This document shows, piece after piece, positions 15,690 to 24,551 of a DNA stretch of 64,000 nt. The notes beneath the pieces are model-generated. The model was not told the DNA's origin. It did no database searches and was given only the letters and a program-made list of their open reading frames with translations. Within the stretch, counting starts at the first letter, position 1, and each line of letters starts with the position of its first letter. Position numbers and translations under genes: made by a program. This stretch comes from Pseudomonadota bacterium. GTDB lineage: Bacteria > Pseudomonadota > Alphaproteobacteria > Rhizobiales > Rhizobiaceae. Location of the stretch: positions 21,558 to 85,557 of the forward strand of contig JAEYDD010000056.1 of assembly GCA_023404095.1 (NCBI GenBank), given 5' to 3'.

Positions 15690-17198
15690 ATGGCTTTTCT
15701 CGATGTCTTGATGCTGGGCTTTTCCGAAGCCTTCACACCGACCAACCTGTTGTTCTGTTTCATTGGTGCGCTGCTTGGTACGCTAATCGGCGTACTTCCT
15801 GGCATCGGCCCGACAGCGACCGTTGCAATCCTCCTTCCGGTCACCTTCTTCCTGCCGCCGCTCGGAGCCCTCATCATGCTCGCGGGCATCTTCTACGGGG
15901 CGCAATACGGCGGATCGACCACCGCCATCCTGGTCAATCTGCCTGGCGAAGCCTCCGCGGTGGTGACCGCGATTGACGGCTACCAGATGGCCCGGAAGGG
16001 ACGGGCGGGAGCGGCGCTCGCGATCGCAGCCCTCGGGTCATTCTTTGCCGGCACGGTGGCGACCGTCGGTCTTGCCGTCGCAGGCCCCACCCTGTCTTCG
16101 TTCGCCTTGTCGTTCGGCCCGGCCGAATACGTGGCGCTCTGCGTCTTCGGTCTTCTTGCAGCAACGATATTGGCGCACGGGTCCGTCGTGAAGGCGATCG
16201 GCATGGTCTGTCTCGGCCTCGTCCTCGGTATGGTCGGCATCGATGTCAACAGCGGGGCGACGCGGCTGACTTTCGGCTCGACAGAACTCTACGATGGCAT
16301 CGACTTCGTTGTCATTGCCGTCGGTCTCTTCGGGGTAGCTGAAATTGCCAGCAACCTCGAGTTCAAGGAAGCACGGGGCGTCCTGCAGAGCACGATCGGT
16401 CGTCTCTGGCCGACAAGACAGGAATTCAAGGAAAGTTGGGCTGCCGTTCTGCGCGGTACGGCCGTTGGCACGGTCCTCGGCGTTCTGCCGGGCGGCGGGG
16501 CAACCTTGAGCGCCTTCAGCGCCTACTCGGTCGAGAAGAAGATATCGAAAACTCCGGAGAAATTCGGACACGGCGCCATCGCAGGGGTTGCCGGGCCGGA
16601 GGCGGCGAACAACGCTGGCGCGCAGTCATCGTTCATTCCGCTTTTGACCCTCGGTATTCCCTCGAATTCGATCATGGCCATGATGCTGGGTGCCATGACG
16701 ATCCACGGCATCACCCCTGGACCGTCCGTCATCCAGAACCAGCCGGAATTGTTCTGGGGACTGGTCGCGTCCATGTGGCTCGGCAATGCCATGTTGCTGG
16801 TGATCAATCTGCCGCTGATCGGCATCTGGGTGCGGCTCCTGAAGGTGCCTTACCGTCTGCTCTATCCGGCCATCCTGCTGTTCTGCTGCATCGGCGTCTA
16901 CAGCGTCAACAACCGCGGCTTCGACGTCGCGCTCGTGATCCTGTTCGGTATCCTCGGCTACGTGCTGCGCAAGGCGAAGTGCGAAGCCGGTCCGCTGCTG
17001 CTGGGCTTCGTGCTCGGTCCGCTGCTTGAAACGAACCTGCGCCGCGCCCTGCTTCTGTCGCAGGGCGACCCGCTCGTCTTCGTCGAACGTCCGATCAGCG
17101 CCGTCTTGCTGCTCATTACTGCCGGCATGCTCCTGACCCTGATCCTGCCTGCCATCAGGAAAGGACGCAAGGAAGCATTCGAGGCCAGCGAAGACTGA
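15690..17198 (+). CDS. Tripartite tricarboxylate transporter large membrane subunit (TctA)
   Basis: This 502-aa inner-membrane protein has about 11-12 helices and the strongly conserved N-terminal block GTLIGVLPGIGPTATVAILL, followed by GAQYGGSTTAILVNLPGE. The second repeat half has VLGVLPGGGATLSAF and TLGIPSNSIMAMMLGAM. It forms the ion-coupled transport channel with TctB and takes substrate from TctC. The operon order C-B-A is standard. A GC-rich hairpin follows 10 bp after the stop. Confidence 0.92.
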   Translation: MAFLDVLMLGFSEAFTPTNLLFCFIGALLGTLIGVLPGIGPTATVAILLPVTFFLPPLGALIMLAGIFYGAQYGGSTTAILVNLPGEASAVVTAIDGYQMARKGRAGAALAIAALGSFFAGTVATVGLAVAGPTLSSFALSFGPAEYVALCVFGLLAATILAHGSVVKAIGMVCLGLVLGMVGIDVNSGATRLTFGSTELYDGIDFVVIAVGLFGVAEIASNLEFKEARGVLQSTIGRLWPTRQEFKESWAAVLRGTAVGTVLGVLPGGGATLSAFSAYSVEKKISKTPEKFGHGAIAGVAGPEAANNAGAQSSFIPLLTLGIPSNSIMAMMLGAMTIHGITPGPSVIQNQPELFWGLVASMWLGNAMLLVINLPLIGIWVRLLKVPYRLLYPAILLFCCIGVYSVNNRGFDVALVILFGILGYVLRKAKCEAGPLLLGFVLGPLLETNLRRALLLSQGDPLVFVERPISAVLLLITAGMLLTLILPAIRKGRKEAFEASED

Positions 17199-17208
17199 TT
17201 AAAAATCC

Positions 17209-17241
17209 GCGGTGCAGGACCGGTTCGCCTTCCTGCACCGC
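17209..17241 (+). terminator. Hairpin after tctA
   Basis: GCGGTGCAGG (17209-17218) pairs perfectly with CCTGCACCGC (17232-17241) around a 13-nt loop. No T-run follows, so it may attenuate or protect the tctCBA message rather than fully stop transcription before the oxidase gene at 17271. Confidence 0.5.
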
Positions 17242-17270
17242 GCCCCATAAATTGCTGAAAGACGTTGGCC

Positions 17271-18449
17271 ATGTCACCTTCCCGAACTGGCGGCCGTACC
17301 AGCCGTGTCCTGAGAGACATCCTTTGTCTCGATGACTTCGAAGAAAAAGCGCGACGTCACCTTCCCAGGCCGCTGTTCGGCTACATCGCCGGCGCAAGCG
17401 AGCGCAATTCGTCCTTGCGGATGAACGAGGAAGCTTTCCAGAAGTACGCCTTCAAGCCGCGTGTCCTGCGAGATGTCTCCGCCCGCTCGACGCAGACGAC
17501 GCTCTTCGGAAAAACCTATGCCGCTCCGTTCGGAATTGCCCCGATGGGTATCAGCGCGTTAATGGCCTACCGCGGCGATCTTGTGCTGGCAGAAGGTGCC
17601 GCAAAGGCAGGCATTCCGATGATCATGAGCGGCTCATCGCTCATTCGCCTAGAGGAGGTCGCAGCCGCCTCGCCGGATGCCTGGTTCCAGGCCTATCTGC
17701 CGGGAGAGCCCGATCGCATCGATGCTCTCGTGGATCGTGTTGCCGCCGCCGGCTTTGAAACGCTTCTGCTTACCGTCGATACGGCCACCCTGGCAAATCG
17801 CGAGAACAACATACGCGCGGGCTTTTCCACTCCCTTGCGGCCGAGCATACGCCTCGCTTGGCAAGGCGTCTCTCACCCGCGGTGGACGATCGGAACCTTC
17901 GTCAGGACCATCGTCAGGCATGGAGTGCCGCATTTCGAGAACTCCTATGCGACACGCGGCGCGCCGATCATCGCCTCGAACGTCATGCGCGATTTCGGTA
18001 AGCGCGATCATCTGAACTGGGCCCATCTCGAGCGGATACGCCGCCGCTGGAAGGGCAAGCTCGTGGTGAAAGGGATCATGCATCCCGAAGACGCCGCACT
18101 GGCTGCTGAGACTGGCGCTGACGGCATTATCGTTTCCAATCACGGCGGACGACAGCTCGACGGAACGGCCTCGCCGCTACGGGTCTTGCCGGATATCGCC
18201 GAACGTGTGCCGATTCCCGTCATGATCGATGGCGGGGTTCGGCGTGGCACCGACGTATTGAAGGCTCTGGCGCTGGGAGCGAGCTTTGTCTTCGTGGGAC
18301 GGCCTTTTCTGCACGCTGCTGCCGTAGCCGCACTGCCCGGAGTACTACGTTGTGCCGAAATCCTCAGAACGGAAATTGATCGTGATATGGCACTCTTGGG
18401 TCTCGCATCGCTATCGAGCCTGCAAGCGATAGACTTGATTGATCGCTGA
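17271..18449 (+). CDS. FMN-dependent 2-hydroxyacid oxidase/dehydrogenase (lactate dehydrogenase-like)
   Basis: This 392-aa member of the glycolate oxidase/L-lactate dehydrogenase family has PLFGYIAGASERN (N-terminal substrate Tyr), FGIAPMGISALMAYRGD (FMN loop), TLLLTVDTATLANRENNIR, the catalytic His-Arg block SNHGGRQLDG, and the FMN phosphate-binding DGGVRRGTDVLKALALGA. It oxidises an L-2-hydroxy acid to the 2-keto acid, passing electrons to quinone or oxygen. The start is ATG at 17271. Its place after the carboxylate transporter and near the RraA-like aldolase suggests a hydroxy-dicarboxylate substrate. Confidence 0.87.
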   Translation: MSPSRTGGRTSRVLRDILCLDDFEEKARRHLPRPLFGYIAGASERNSSLRMNEEAFQKYAFKPRVLRDVSARSTQTTLFGKTYAAPFGIAPMGISALMAYRGDLVLAEGAAKAGIPMIMSGSSLIRLEEVAAASPDAWFQAYLPGEPDRIDALVDRVAAAGFETLLLTVDTATLANRENNIRAGFSTPLRPSIRLAWQGVSHPRWTIGTFVRTIVRHGVPHFENSYATRGAPIIASNVMRDFGKRDHLNWAHLERIRRRWKGKLVVKGIMHPEDAALAAETGADGIIVSNHGGRQLDGTASPLRVLPDIAERVPIPVMIDGGVRRGTDVLKALALGASFVFVGRPFLHAAAVAALPGVLRCAEILRTEIDRDMALLGLASLSSLQAIDLIDR

Positions 18450-18565
18450 GTTCCAGCTTTCGAAGTCTGTTTATCGGGCCTCATGCCATCGGCCGTCCAA
18501 TGCCGAGTGGTCGCCGCAAGTGACCGAATCCCTCATGGGGGGCGAGGACCAGGCTCGAGCATCCC

Positions 18566-19495
18566 TTAGATTGGCGCTTTATGCTTGGTCGTTCGGTTCT
18601 GGATGGCGGCGAATTCACGTGCGGTTTGGATGAACGCTGTGAAAGCCGCCGGCGGGTTCTTTCTGCCAGGGTAGTACAAAGCCAGTGGTGCTAGAGAGGG
18701 TGTCCAGTCTTCAAGGACGCGCACCAGTCGCCCGGCCCTGATATCATCGCGTACATCCGCCTCCATGACGTATCCGAGGCCGATGCCGTTTCGCGCCGCG
18801 ATGCTGACAAGACTAGGCTCATCCAGAGTAATGGCACCTTGCACGTCAATCTGAACGGCCTCGCCATTCTTCTCAAACTTCCATCGGAACAGCGCGTTGT
18901 TGGGAAGACGCGCGCGGATGCAGCGAAACCGGTAAAGGTCTGTTGGAACTGTCGGGATGCCATGCGTACGCAGAAACTCCGGCGATGCGACCACGGCATT
19001 GCTGCGCTTCATGCCCAGGGGTACGGCGATCATGTCGGCAGGGACGAGGTCGGCCGGTCTCAGGCCGAGGTCGAAGCCAGCCGCGACGATATCGACGATC
19101 CGTCCTTCGGTGACCAGGTCGACATGAACCTGGGGATAGTGCTGAAGGAACGAGAGGATGAGCGGCTCCATCACTTCCCGAGCTGCCGTGGCAAACGCGT
19201 TGATCCGCAGCGTGCCCGTCGGAACCTCCTGGAGCGACTGCGCCGCCAGCATGGCGTCGTGGATGTCGGTCATCGCCGGGCCGACGCGTTCGACGAAGGT
19301 CTTCCCCGCTTCGGTCAGCGCGACGCTTCGCGTCGTCCGGTTGAACAGACGGATGCCCAGTCGCTGCTCGAGCTTTGAAATGGCATTGCTCAGGGCCGTC
19401 GTGGACATGCCGAGATCATGCGCGGCGGCCCTGAACGACCCAAGGCGGGCGATGCTGAGAACGGCATCAAGATCAGCAAGAACGGAGCGCGTCAT
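18566..19495 (-). CDS. LysR-family transcriptional regulator
   Basis: This 309-aa protein has an N-terminal winged HTH (LSIARLGSFRAAAHDLGMST, then LSNAISKLEQRLGIRLFNRT) and a LysR substrate domain with GTLRINAFATAAREV and a later NGIGLGYVMEAD. It belongs to the group with the RTTRSVALTEAG signature common in Alphaproteobacteria. It is divergent from the SnoaL-like/SDR pair (139-bp gap) and convergent with the FMN oxidase gene. It most likely controls the SDR pair. Confidence 0.88.
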   Translation of the reverse strand: MTRSVLADLDAVLSIARLGSFRAAAHDLGMSTTALSNAISKLEQRLGIRLFNRTTRSVALTEAGKTFVERVGPAMTDIHDAMLAAQSLQEVPTGTLRINAFATAAREVMEPLILSFLQHYPQVHVDLVTEGRIVDIVAAGFDLGLRPADLVPADMIAVPLGMKRSNAVVASPEFLRTHGIPTVPTDLYRFRCIRARLPNNALFRWKFEKNGEAVQIDVQGAITLDEPSLVSIAARNGIGLGYVMEADVRDDIRAGRLVRVLEDWTPSLAPLALYYPGRKNPPAAFTAFIQTAREFAAIQNRTTKHKAPI

Positions 19496-19634
19496 TGTCC
19501 CTCTTTTCGCAATAGATCATCGTCCTTTATCCCGCTTATCTCGTCAACATGGATGCTCTACCTTCAGGCCAGTCGAGCTCGAACGGAGGTCGAAACCGCA
19601 GCCCAGATGGCTGTGTCAAGGAAAGGAGAACCAA

Positions 19635-19964
19635 ATGACGATCAAACTACCGAAGGCCATTGAAGACTACTTCGATGCAGACCGATCAGGCAGCCCGGAT
19701 GCCGTCGCCGCCGCGTTTACGGAGAACGGCGTCGTGAAGGACAAGGGCAAGCCCCATCGCGGACGCGACGCTATCCGGGAGTGGATGGTCGAAGCCGGCC
19801 AGCTCTACACCTACACGGCGGAGCCCTTCTTCATCGGCACGGAGAACGACAAGAGCCAGGTGACGGCCCATGTCGTGGGCACCTTCCCAGGCAGCCCGAT
19901 CGACCTGCGGTTCTTCTTCGTCCTCGCAGGCGACAAGGTCGCGGAACTGGAGATCACGGTATGA
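19635..19964 (+). CDS. SnoaL-like / nuclear transport factor 2-fold protein
   Basis: This 109-aa protein has the NTF2-like cone fold signature: an N-terminal helix (AIEDYFDADRSGSPDAVAAA), FTENGVVKDKGKPHRGRDAI, REWM, then beta strands ending in LRFFFVLAGDKVAELEI. Members are isomerases, cyclases or ligand-binding proteins. The start follows AAAGGAG by six bases. The last codons overlap the downstream SDR start by 4 bp (ATGA), so the two proteins are made together and may act in sequence. Confidence 0.78.
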   Translation: MTIKLPKAIEDYFDADRSGSPDAVAAAFTENGVVKDKGKPHRGRDAIREWMVEAGQLYTYTAEPFFIGTENDKSQVTAHVVGTFPGSPIDLRFFFVLAGDKVAELEITV

Positions 19965-20740
19965 GCGCCTTTCTGACTCTGGAGGGTCGTCGGGCTCTCA
20001 TCACCGGCGGCACGTCGGGCGCGGGCGCGGCAACCGTAAGGCTGTTCAGGGACCTCGGCGCTCGTGTGCTCACCACCGCGCGCTCGAAGCCGGCGGACTT
20101 CTCGGGTGCCGCGTTTGTTGAAGCCAATCTGACCACCGAGGCTGGAGTGCAGGCCGTGGTTGATGCGGTGCATCAGGAACTCGGCGGGCTCGACATCCTC
20201 GTAAACGTGCTGGGTGGCTCCTCGGCACCGTCGGGCGGCTTTGCGGCGCTGACCGACGAGGAATGGGACAAGGAGTTTGACCTCAACTTCTTTCCGGCGG
20301 TCAGACTCGATCGTGCTCTCATCCCTGGCATGATCGCTCAAGGAAGCGGCGTGGTCATCCACGTCACCTCGATCCAGAACCGTCTCCCGCTACCCGAAGC
20401 GACGACCGGCTATGCTTCGGCCAAGGCCGCGCTCAACACCTACAGCAACAGCATCTCCAAGGAAGTTTCTCCGAAGGGCGTTCGGGTGGTGCGGGTCTCT
20501 CCCGGTTGGATTGCCGATCCGGGGGCCAATGGCCTGGCCTTGCGTATCGCCGAGGAAGCCGGCATCAGCTACGACGCGGCGATCCAGGTGATCATGAACT
20601 CGCTTGGCGGCATACCGCTCGGACGACCGGCTAAGCCGGAAGAGGTGGCAGACCTGATCGCCTTCCTGGCATCGGATCGAGCGTCATCGATCACCGGCAC
20701 CGAGCACGTGATCGACGGTGGGACCGTGCCCACCACCTAA
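19961..20740 (+). CDS. Short-chain dehydrogenase/reductase (SDR)
   Basis: This 259-aa classical SDR has the cofactor motif TGGTSGAGAA near residue 15, NVLGGSS in place of the usual NNAG, a catalytic Ser in HVTSIQNR, and YxxxK in TTGYASAKAALNTYSNS. The C-terminus TGTEHVIDGGTVP is typical of 3-oxoacyl-ACP-reductase-like SDRs. It is translationally coupled to the SnoaL-like gene. The substrate is unknown. Confidence 0.85.
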   Translation: MSAFLTLEGRRALITGGTSGAGAATVRLFRDLGARVLTTARSKPADFSGAAFVEANLTTEAGVQAVVDAVHQELGGLDILVNVLGGSSAPSGGFAALTDEEWDKEFDLNFFPAVRLDRALIPGMIAQGSGVVIHVTSIQNRLPLPEATTGYASAKAALNTYSNSISKEVSPKGVRVVRVSPGWIADPGANGLALRIAEEAGISYDAAIQVIMNSLGGIPLGRPAKPEEVADLIAFLASDRASSITGTEHVIDGGTVPTT

Positions 20741-21109
20741 AGCACGTGCGTACCGTTCGGTGTGTATTCGCTCGGATCCAATAGATATGATCTGTCTGAG
20801 CCACGGTAGATATCACCAAAGGTCGTAGCCGCCTCCGCGATTTGCGAAATGCTCGTGCATGGGCATCACGTGCCCATTGGACCGAACGCCGGCTTCCGCA
20901 ATGATGCGGCGGTGGGCCTTAGGAGGCGCATAATTAGTATAGACTACATGACTGTGCCTCGCAGCTTCAGCAGCGAGGCACGTATGGGGGGTAACTTCTG
21001 GGGGTCTGAAAGACTCGCGCGCACATGACTGCAATGAAGGCGGAAGTGATCATTGAGCTCACCTGCTCTGTGGCCGCAATTCCATCCGGGGCCCCAACTC
21101 CGGTCAGTC
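20741..21109. other. Intergenic/IS-flank region with hairpin
   Basis: No convincing gene is present. A perfect 9-bp inverted repeat, GTGCCTCGC (20954-20962) and GCGAGGCAC (20973-20981), forms a stem with a 10-nt loop and no T-run; it may terminate the SDR operon. A minus-strand frame at 20813-21034 gives a short peptide I do not recognise. Confidence 0.4.
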
Positions 21110-21992
21110 CTGACCTGCCCCTGAACTTTCCTCCGGCTGCGATTAGAGCCTCGGTGGTTTTGGATACGCCAAATGGCGCGGTTTGGGCAACCGGCGGAAA
21201 CGCATAGCCTTCAACTTGCGCAGCGTTGGAGCCGGTTGCGGCGATAACCCCGGCAGAGTCCGCCGGGGTTTGATATCCGAGCGATGAGTGCGGCCGGAAA
21301 TGGTTGTAGTCGTCGGCCCATTCGGCGATGGCGCTGCGGGCATGATCGAGGCCGAAGAACAGGCTTTCGTTCAAGAGCTCGTCACGCGTGCGACCGTTGA
21401 AGGATTCAACGTAACCGTTCTGGATCGGCTTTCCGGGCGCAATGTAGTGCCACTTGACGTTATAATCCTTCGACCAGGCCAGGGTCGCGTTCGACGTGAA
21501 CTCCGTGCCGTGGTCGGAGACGATCATGCCGGGCTTGCCTCGCCGTTCGGTCAGCGTCGTCAACTCTCGGGTGACACGGCGACCGGAGATCGACGTGTCC
21601 GGCATCGCGGCGAGGCATTCGCGTGTGACGTCGTCCACGACATTGAGCACGCGGAAGCGCCTGCCACAGGCGAACTGGTCGTGAACGAAATCCAGTGACC
21701 ATCGCGCATTGGCCTTCGCCTCCACCAGCATCGGCGCACGAGTGCCCACGGCACGCCGCCTCGTTTTGCGCTTGCGGACCGAAAGGCCTTCCTCGCGATA
21801 AAGCCGGTAGATGCGGTTGACGCCGGACGGCTCTCCCTCCCGCCGAAGCAGGATGAACAGTCGCCGATATCTGAAGCGTCGTCGCTCGTTGGCGAGATCG
21901 CGCAGCCTCGACCGCAGTTCGACGTCCGGCAGGCGGCAGGACCGATAGCGGATCGTCGTTCGGTCGGCGGAGATGATCTGCAGGCCCGCCAC
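20967..21992 (-). CDS. IS3-family transposase orfB (DDE integrase domain)
   Basis: The reading of 341 residues contains the integrase core: RYRRLFILLRREGEPSGVNR, then WSLDFVHDQF (first D), IVSDHGTEFTSN (second D) and YVESFNGRTRDELLNE (E), with the usual DHARSAIAEWADDYN and HSSLGYQTPA tail. All three acidic residues remain. The frame runs on through the left inverted repeat and about 140 bp of flanking DNA before stopping, so the native stop seems to be lost. In IS3 elements the active product is an orfAB fusion made by -1 frameshifting; this is compromised here by the break in orfA. Confidence 0.72.
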   Translation of the reverse strand: MAGLQIISADRTTIRYRSCRLPDVELRSRLRDLANERRRFRYRRLFILLRREGEPSGVNRIYRLYREEGLSVRKRKTRRRAVGTRAPMLVEAKANARWSLDFVHDQFACGRRFRVLNVVDDVTRECLAAMPDTSISGRRVTRELTTLTERRGKPGMIVSDHGTEFTSNATLAWSKDYNVKWHYIAPGKPIQNGYVESFNGRTRDELLNESLFFGLDHARSAIAEWADDYNHFRPHSSLGYQTPADSAGVIAATGSNAAQVEGYAFPPVAQTAPFGVSKTTEALIAAGGKFRGRSGLTGVGAPDGIAATEQVSSMITSAFIAVMCARVFQTPRSYPPYVPRC

Positions 21993-22376
21993 TCCGAGAG
22001 GCCCATCATGGCCTTCAGATGCGCGACGGCGTCACGCTCGGCGGCAGGCCCTACCATTTTAAGAAGCTCGCGAAGTGCAGCCACATCCAGCATCTGTTCG
22101 GCCAACCGCTTCTTCAGCTTGGCATTCTCCTCCTCGAGCGCCTTCAGACGCTTCGCCTCCGAAACTTCCACCCCCCCGTACTTGGCTTTCCAGTTGTAAA
22201 AAGTCGCCTCAGAAATCCCGTGCTTGCGGCACAAGTCGGCCGCTTTCGCCCCCGGCTTCCTGCTCCTTCAGCACCGCAATGATCTGCTTTTCCCTAAATC
22301 GCTGCTTCTTCATTCGTCCGTCCTCAATGGGCCGGACTCTAATCAATTCTGGAGGAAATTCTCAGGGCCAGGTCAG
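21110..22376 (-). mobile_element. IS3-family insertion sequence (near complete, about 1.27 kb)
   Basis: The element is bounded by imperfect inverted repeats: left ctgacctgcccctga from 21110, right tcagggccaggtcag ending at 22376. It carries leftward orfA and orfB. I could not find a convincing target duplication: the flanking bases differ in the last position. The right end abuts a truncated IS3 orfB fragment of another type, so it probably inserted into older IS sequence. Confidence 0.75.
21985..22313 (-). pseudogene. IS3-family transposase orfA, frameshifted
   Basis: From ATG 22313 the reading starts MKKQRFREKQIIAVLKEQEA, then loses frame in a run of five G (plus-strand C 22249-22253). In the next frame the protein continues as LCRKHGISEATFYNWKAKYG and LEEENAKLKKRLAEQM. 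One base too many in the run explains the break. HTH and leucine-zipper parts are otherwise intact. The 3' limit is approximate because orfA and orfB overlap. Confidence 0.65.
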
Positions 22377-22385
22377 TCTGACCCG

Positions 22386-22655
22386 CCTCGTCGGGATCAA
22401 GGCGCTGATCGGTTATAAGCGCCGCCCCGGCATCTATGGTGGCAGACCGTCGTCGTCGTCGATAATACGCTCGACCGGCAATTCGACGTAACGGCTCCAG
22501 ACACTGACTGGGTGACGGACATCGCCTACATTCGAACCTGCGAGGGCTTCGCCTACCCTCTCATCGATCTCTTTTCCCGCCGCGCTATCGGCTGGGCGAT
22601 GCAGAGCCGCCAAACCACGGATGTCGTATTGGACGCGCTTCTCTGGTTGCCGCCC
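22386..22655 (+). pseudogene. IS3-family transposase orfB fragment (second type)
   Basis: Two frames together give KALIGYKRRPGIYGG and then DWVTDIAYIRTCEGFAYP, LIDLFSRRAIGWAMQS, RQTTDVVLDALL. These match the middle of orfB of the IS3 subgroup with the YRRRPG/WVTDITYIRT pattern. It is cut on the left by the IS at 21110-22376 and fades out near 22655. Only the first Asp of the DDE triad is present. Confidence 0.65.
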
Positions 22656-22879
22656 GTGATGCAAGAAGTTTCTGAGCCATTGAGCTGTGATCGAGTGCGG
22701 TCTTCTGTCCGGCCTTCAAATGCGGCACTTTGCAAGCCGCTGGCCGATATGGTTGATCAGCGGATCGGGTCCAAATCTATTCAGCGAGCTGAATGGCTCC
22801 CAGCCCCGAACTGGTTTTCCTGATCCAGATCTGTTCGATCATTTTGCCCATATGGGTCATCGACGTTCTCACACCTCCG

Positions 22880-23865
22880 TCATGCAGCAGCAGGCTGCGC
22901 CCGATTTTGATAGTCCTCCCTCTTCGTCAGCATGGCCCAGATCGCTCGCGCCATCTTGCTTGCCAGCGCAATGGCCACAAGCATCCTCGGCTTCCTGGCC
23001 AATATCCGGGACAGCCACGATCTTTCCAAAATCGTCTTTCGCCCGAGCCAGTTCAAACGAGACATTGCTCCCATGATCAGCAACCGCCTGATGTCGGCGT
23101 GTCCGGCCTTCGATATGCGCCCAAGCCGCTCTTTTCCTCCGGACGAGTGCTGCCGCGGCACCAAGCCCAACCACGCTGCGAAGTCTCGCCCGCGTCGAAA
23201 GCCCTCCATTGGCCGTGCGAAAGCCTCGACGGCCAACGCGCTCATCGGTCCGACGCCCGGCATCGTTTGCAACCGACGTGCGGTGTCAGTCTGTGCTGCC
23301 AGAGCGGCGATCTGTTGGTCCTAGTCTCAATTCGCTGCGTCTTTTCGGAGACCTGCAGAAGAAGATCAAGGCACTCCTCGCGAACCAGTACTGGCAGATC
23401 GCCGTTCTCAGCTTCGACGATCACCTCAATCCGCTTCAGATTCCCGATGCCCTGCGGAGTCGGATACCCGAACTCGTAAAGGATTGAGCGCAGCGCGTTC
23501 ACCAGCTTCGTACGCTGACGCACAAGTCGCTCTCTTCCTTCTGCCTTCGGCGTGATGAAGCGCATCTCAGGTCGCTGCGCGGCGATAACGATCGCTTCGG
23601 CATCCGCAGCATCGTTCTTCTGGCGCTTCACGAAGGGCCGCACATACTGCGGTGCGATTAGCTTTACCTGATGGCCATGTCTGGCCATCTCCCGAGCCCA
23701 ATAGTGTGCGCTTCCGCAGGCTTTCATCACCACGGTTGCCACAGGTTGGTTTGCCATGAACTTTTGGAATTGTAGCCGAGGTAGCTTCTTGCGGAACTTC
23801 AGCTCCCCGGTCATTGAGGCTCCATGCACCTGGAAAACGTTCTTCGCCAAGTCGATCCCGATCAT
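22880..23865 (-). pseudogene. IS110-family transposase, frameshifted, catalytic Glu lost
   Basis: The N-terminal part (MIGIDLAKNVFQVHG; KNDAADAEAIVIAAQRP) is the RuvC-like DEDD domain. The C-terminal part in another frame (QTMPGVGPMSALAVEAFA; AAWLGLVPRQHSSGG; ARAIWAMLTKREDY) is the transposase_20 domain. A one-base frame change near 23310-23325 separates them. At the motif normally read MEACGS the codon is AAA (MKACGS, near 23727), removing the catalytic Glu. The span is close to a full IS110 transposase. IS110 elements lack terminal inverted repeats, so the ends cannot be set by eye. Confidence 0.78.
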
Positions 23866-23965
23866 TGTCCCTGTCGTAATCTTCGCCGTCCTTCCGTCCC
23901 GTTGGATTAGCCCGACGATCCTCCAACAGGAGTTGTCGGGTGGGAAGAGCGGCAACCACTCCATC

Positions 23966-24289
23966 TATTCACAACCGTCAGCGCGCCAGGAGACGAGGCA
24001 GACAGGGCGAGGGGACAGGACCGGCGAAGCTCTTCACAAAGCCCCAGCCGTGCGGCCTATTGACGTGTTGAACTGCCCCCCATTTAGATCGGACAGTCGG
24101 CATAAGCAGAAGGGCTCAGGCACAGGCTGGAGGACAAGCTTTTGCCGAACGACTATCTGCTCATTGAGGTGATCATGGGATACATCGCCGCAGGTGCACA
24201 ACCGAGCAGAAGCTGCAGATCAACGCGCAGAGTTTCGGATCTGGTGAGACGGTGTCTTCGACCGCTCGCCGTCACCGCATCCTCCTCAC
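23966..24289. other. IS-flank sequence without gene
   Basis: No gene is recognised. tgaactgccccccatttagat at about 24067 resembles an IS3-group terminal repeat, which would fit the orfB tail further right. The rest cannot be assigned. Confidence 0.35.
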
Positions 24290-24400
24290 CTTCGTCAAAA
24301 CCTGAAGCGGGACTATATCCGCATATCCAGGGACCGGCCCAAACGGCGCTTCGGCTCACCGACGGATGGATTGAGGACTACAACGCACCTCAAGGGTGAT
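24290..24400 (+). pseudogene. IS3-family transposase orfB, C-terminal scrap
   Basis: Overlapping frames read VKTLKRDYIRIS and QTALRLTDGWIEDYNAPQG, which is the tail of IS51/IS2-type orfB around the region normally ending in EDYN-HPHS. Frameshifts break it, and the final residues are missing. A small GC hairpin, CGGGGG/CCCCCG, at 24408-24433 separates it from the biotin operon. Confidence 0.55.
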
Positions 24401-24551
24401 GAAAACACGGGGGCTACGAGGCGCTCACCCCCGGCATACGAACTTTGTTTGCCCCCATTCGTGACCCCGTTGTGTAAGTCTTTGCGAAAGACAAGCTGAG
24501 CCCTGCCACAAGCAATCGGTGCGGGAGCTCAACCAGGTTGCTGAGGCAAAC

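Noticed and set aside
20813..21034. Short minus-strand frame next to the IS3 element
   Set aside because: There is no recognisable motif or ribosome-binding site; kept only as part of the intergenic note.
21105..22381. Target-site duplication of the IS3 element
   Set aside because: Bases next to the two inverted repeats (gtcc on the left, gtct on the right in one register) do not match exactly in any register tried.
22386..24400. Idea that the IS3 fragments at 22386-22655 and 24290-24400 are two halves of one element split by the IS110
   Set aside because: The first has the YRRRPG/WVTDITYIRT pattern, the second the VKTLKRDY/DGWIEDYN pattern. These belong to different IS3 subgroups, so they are separate remnants.
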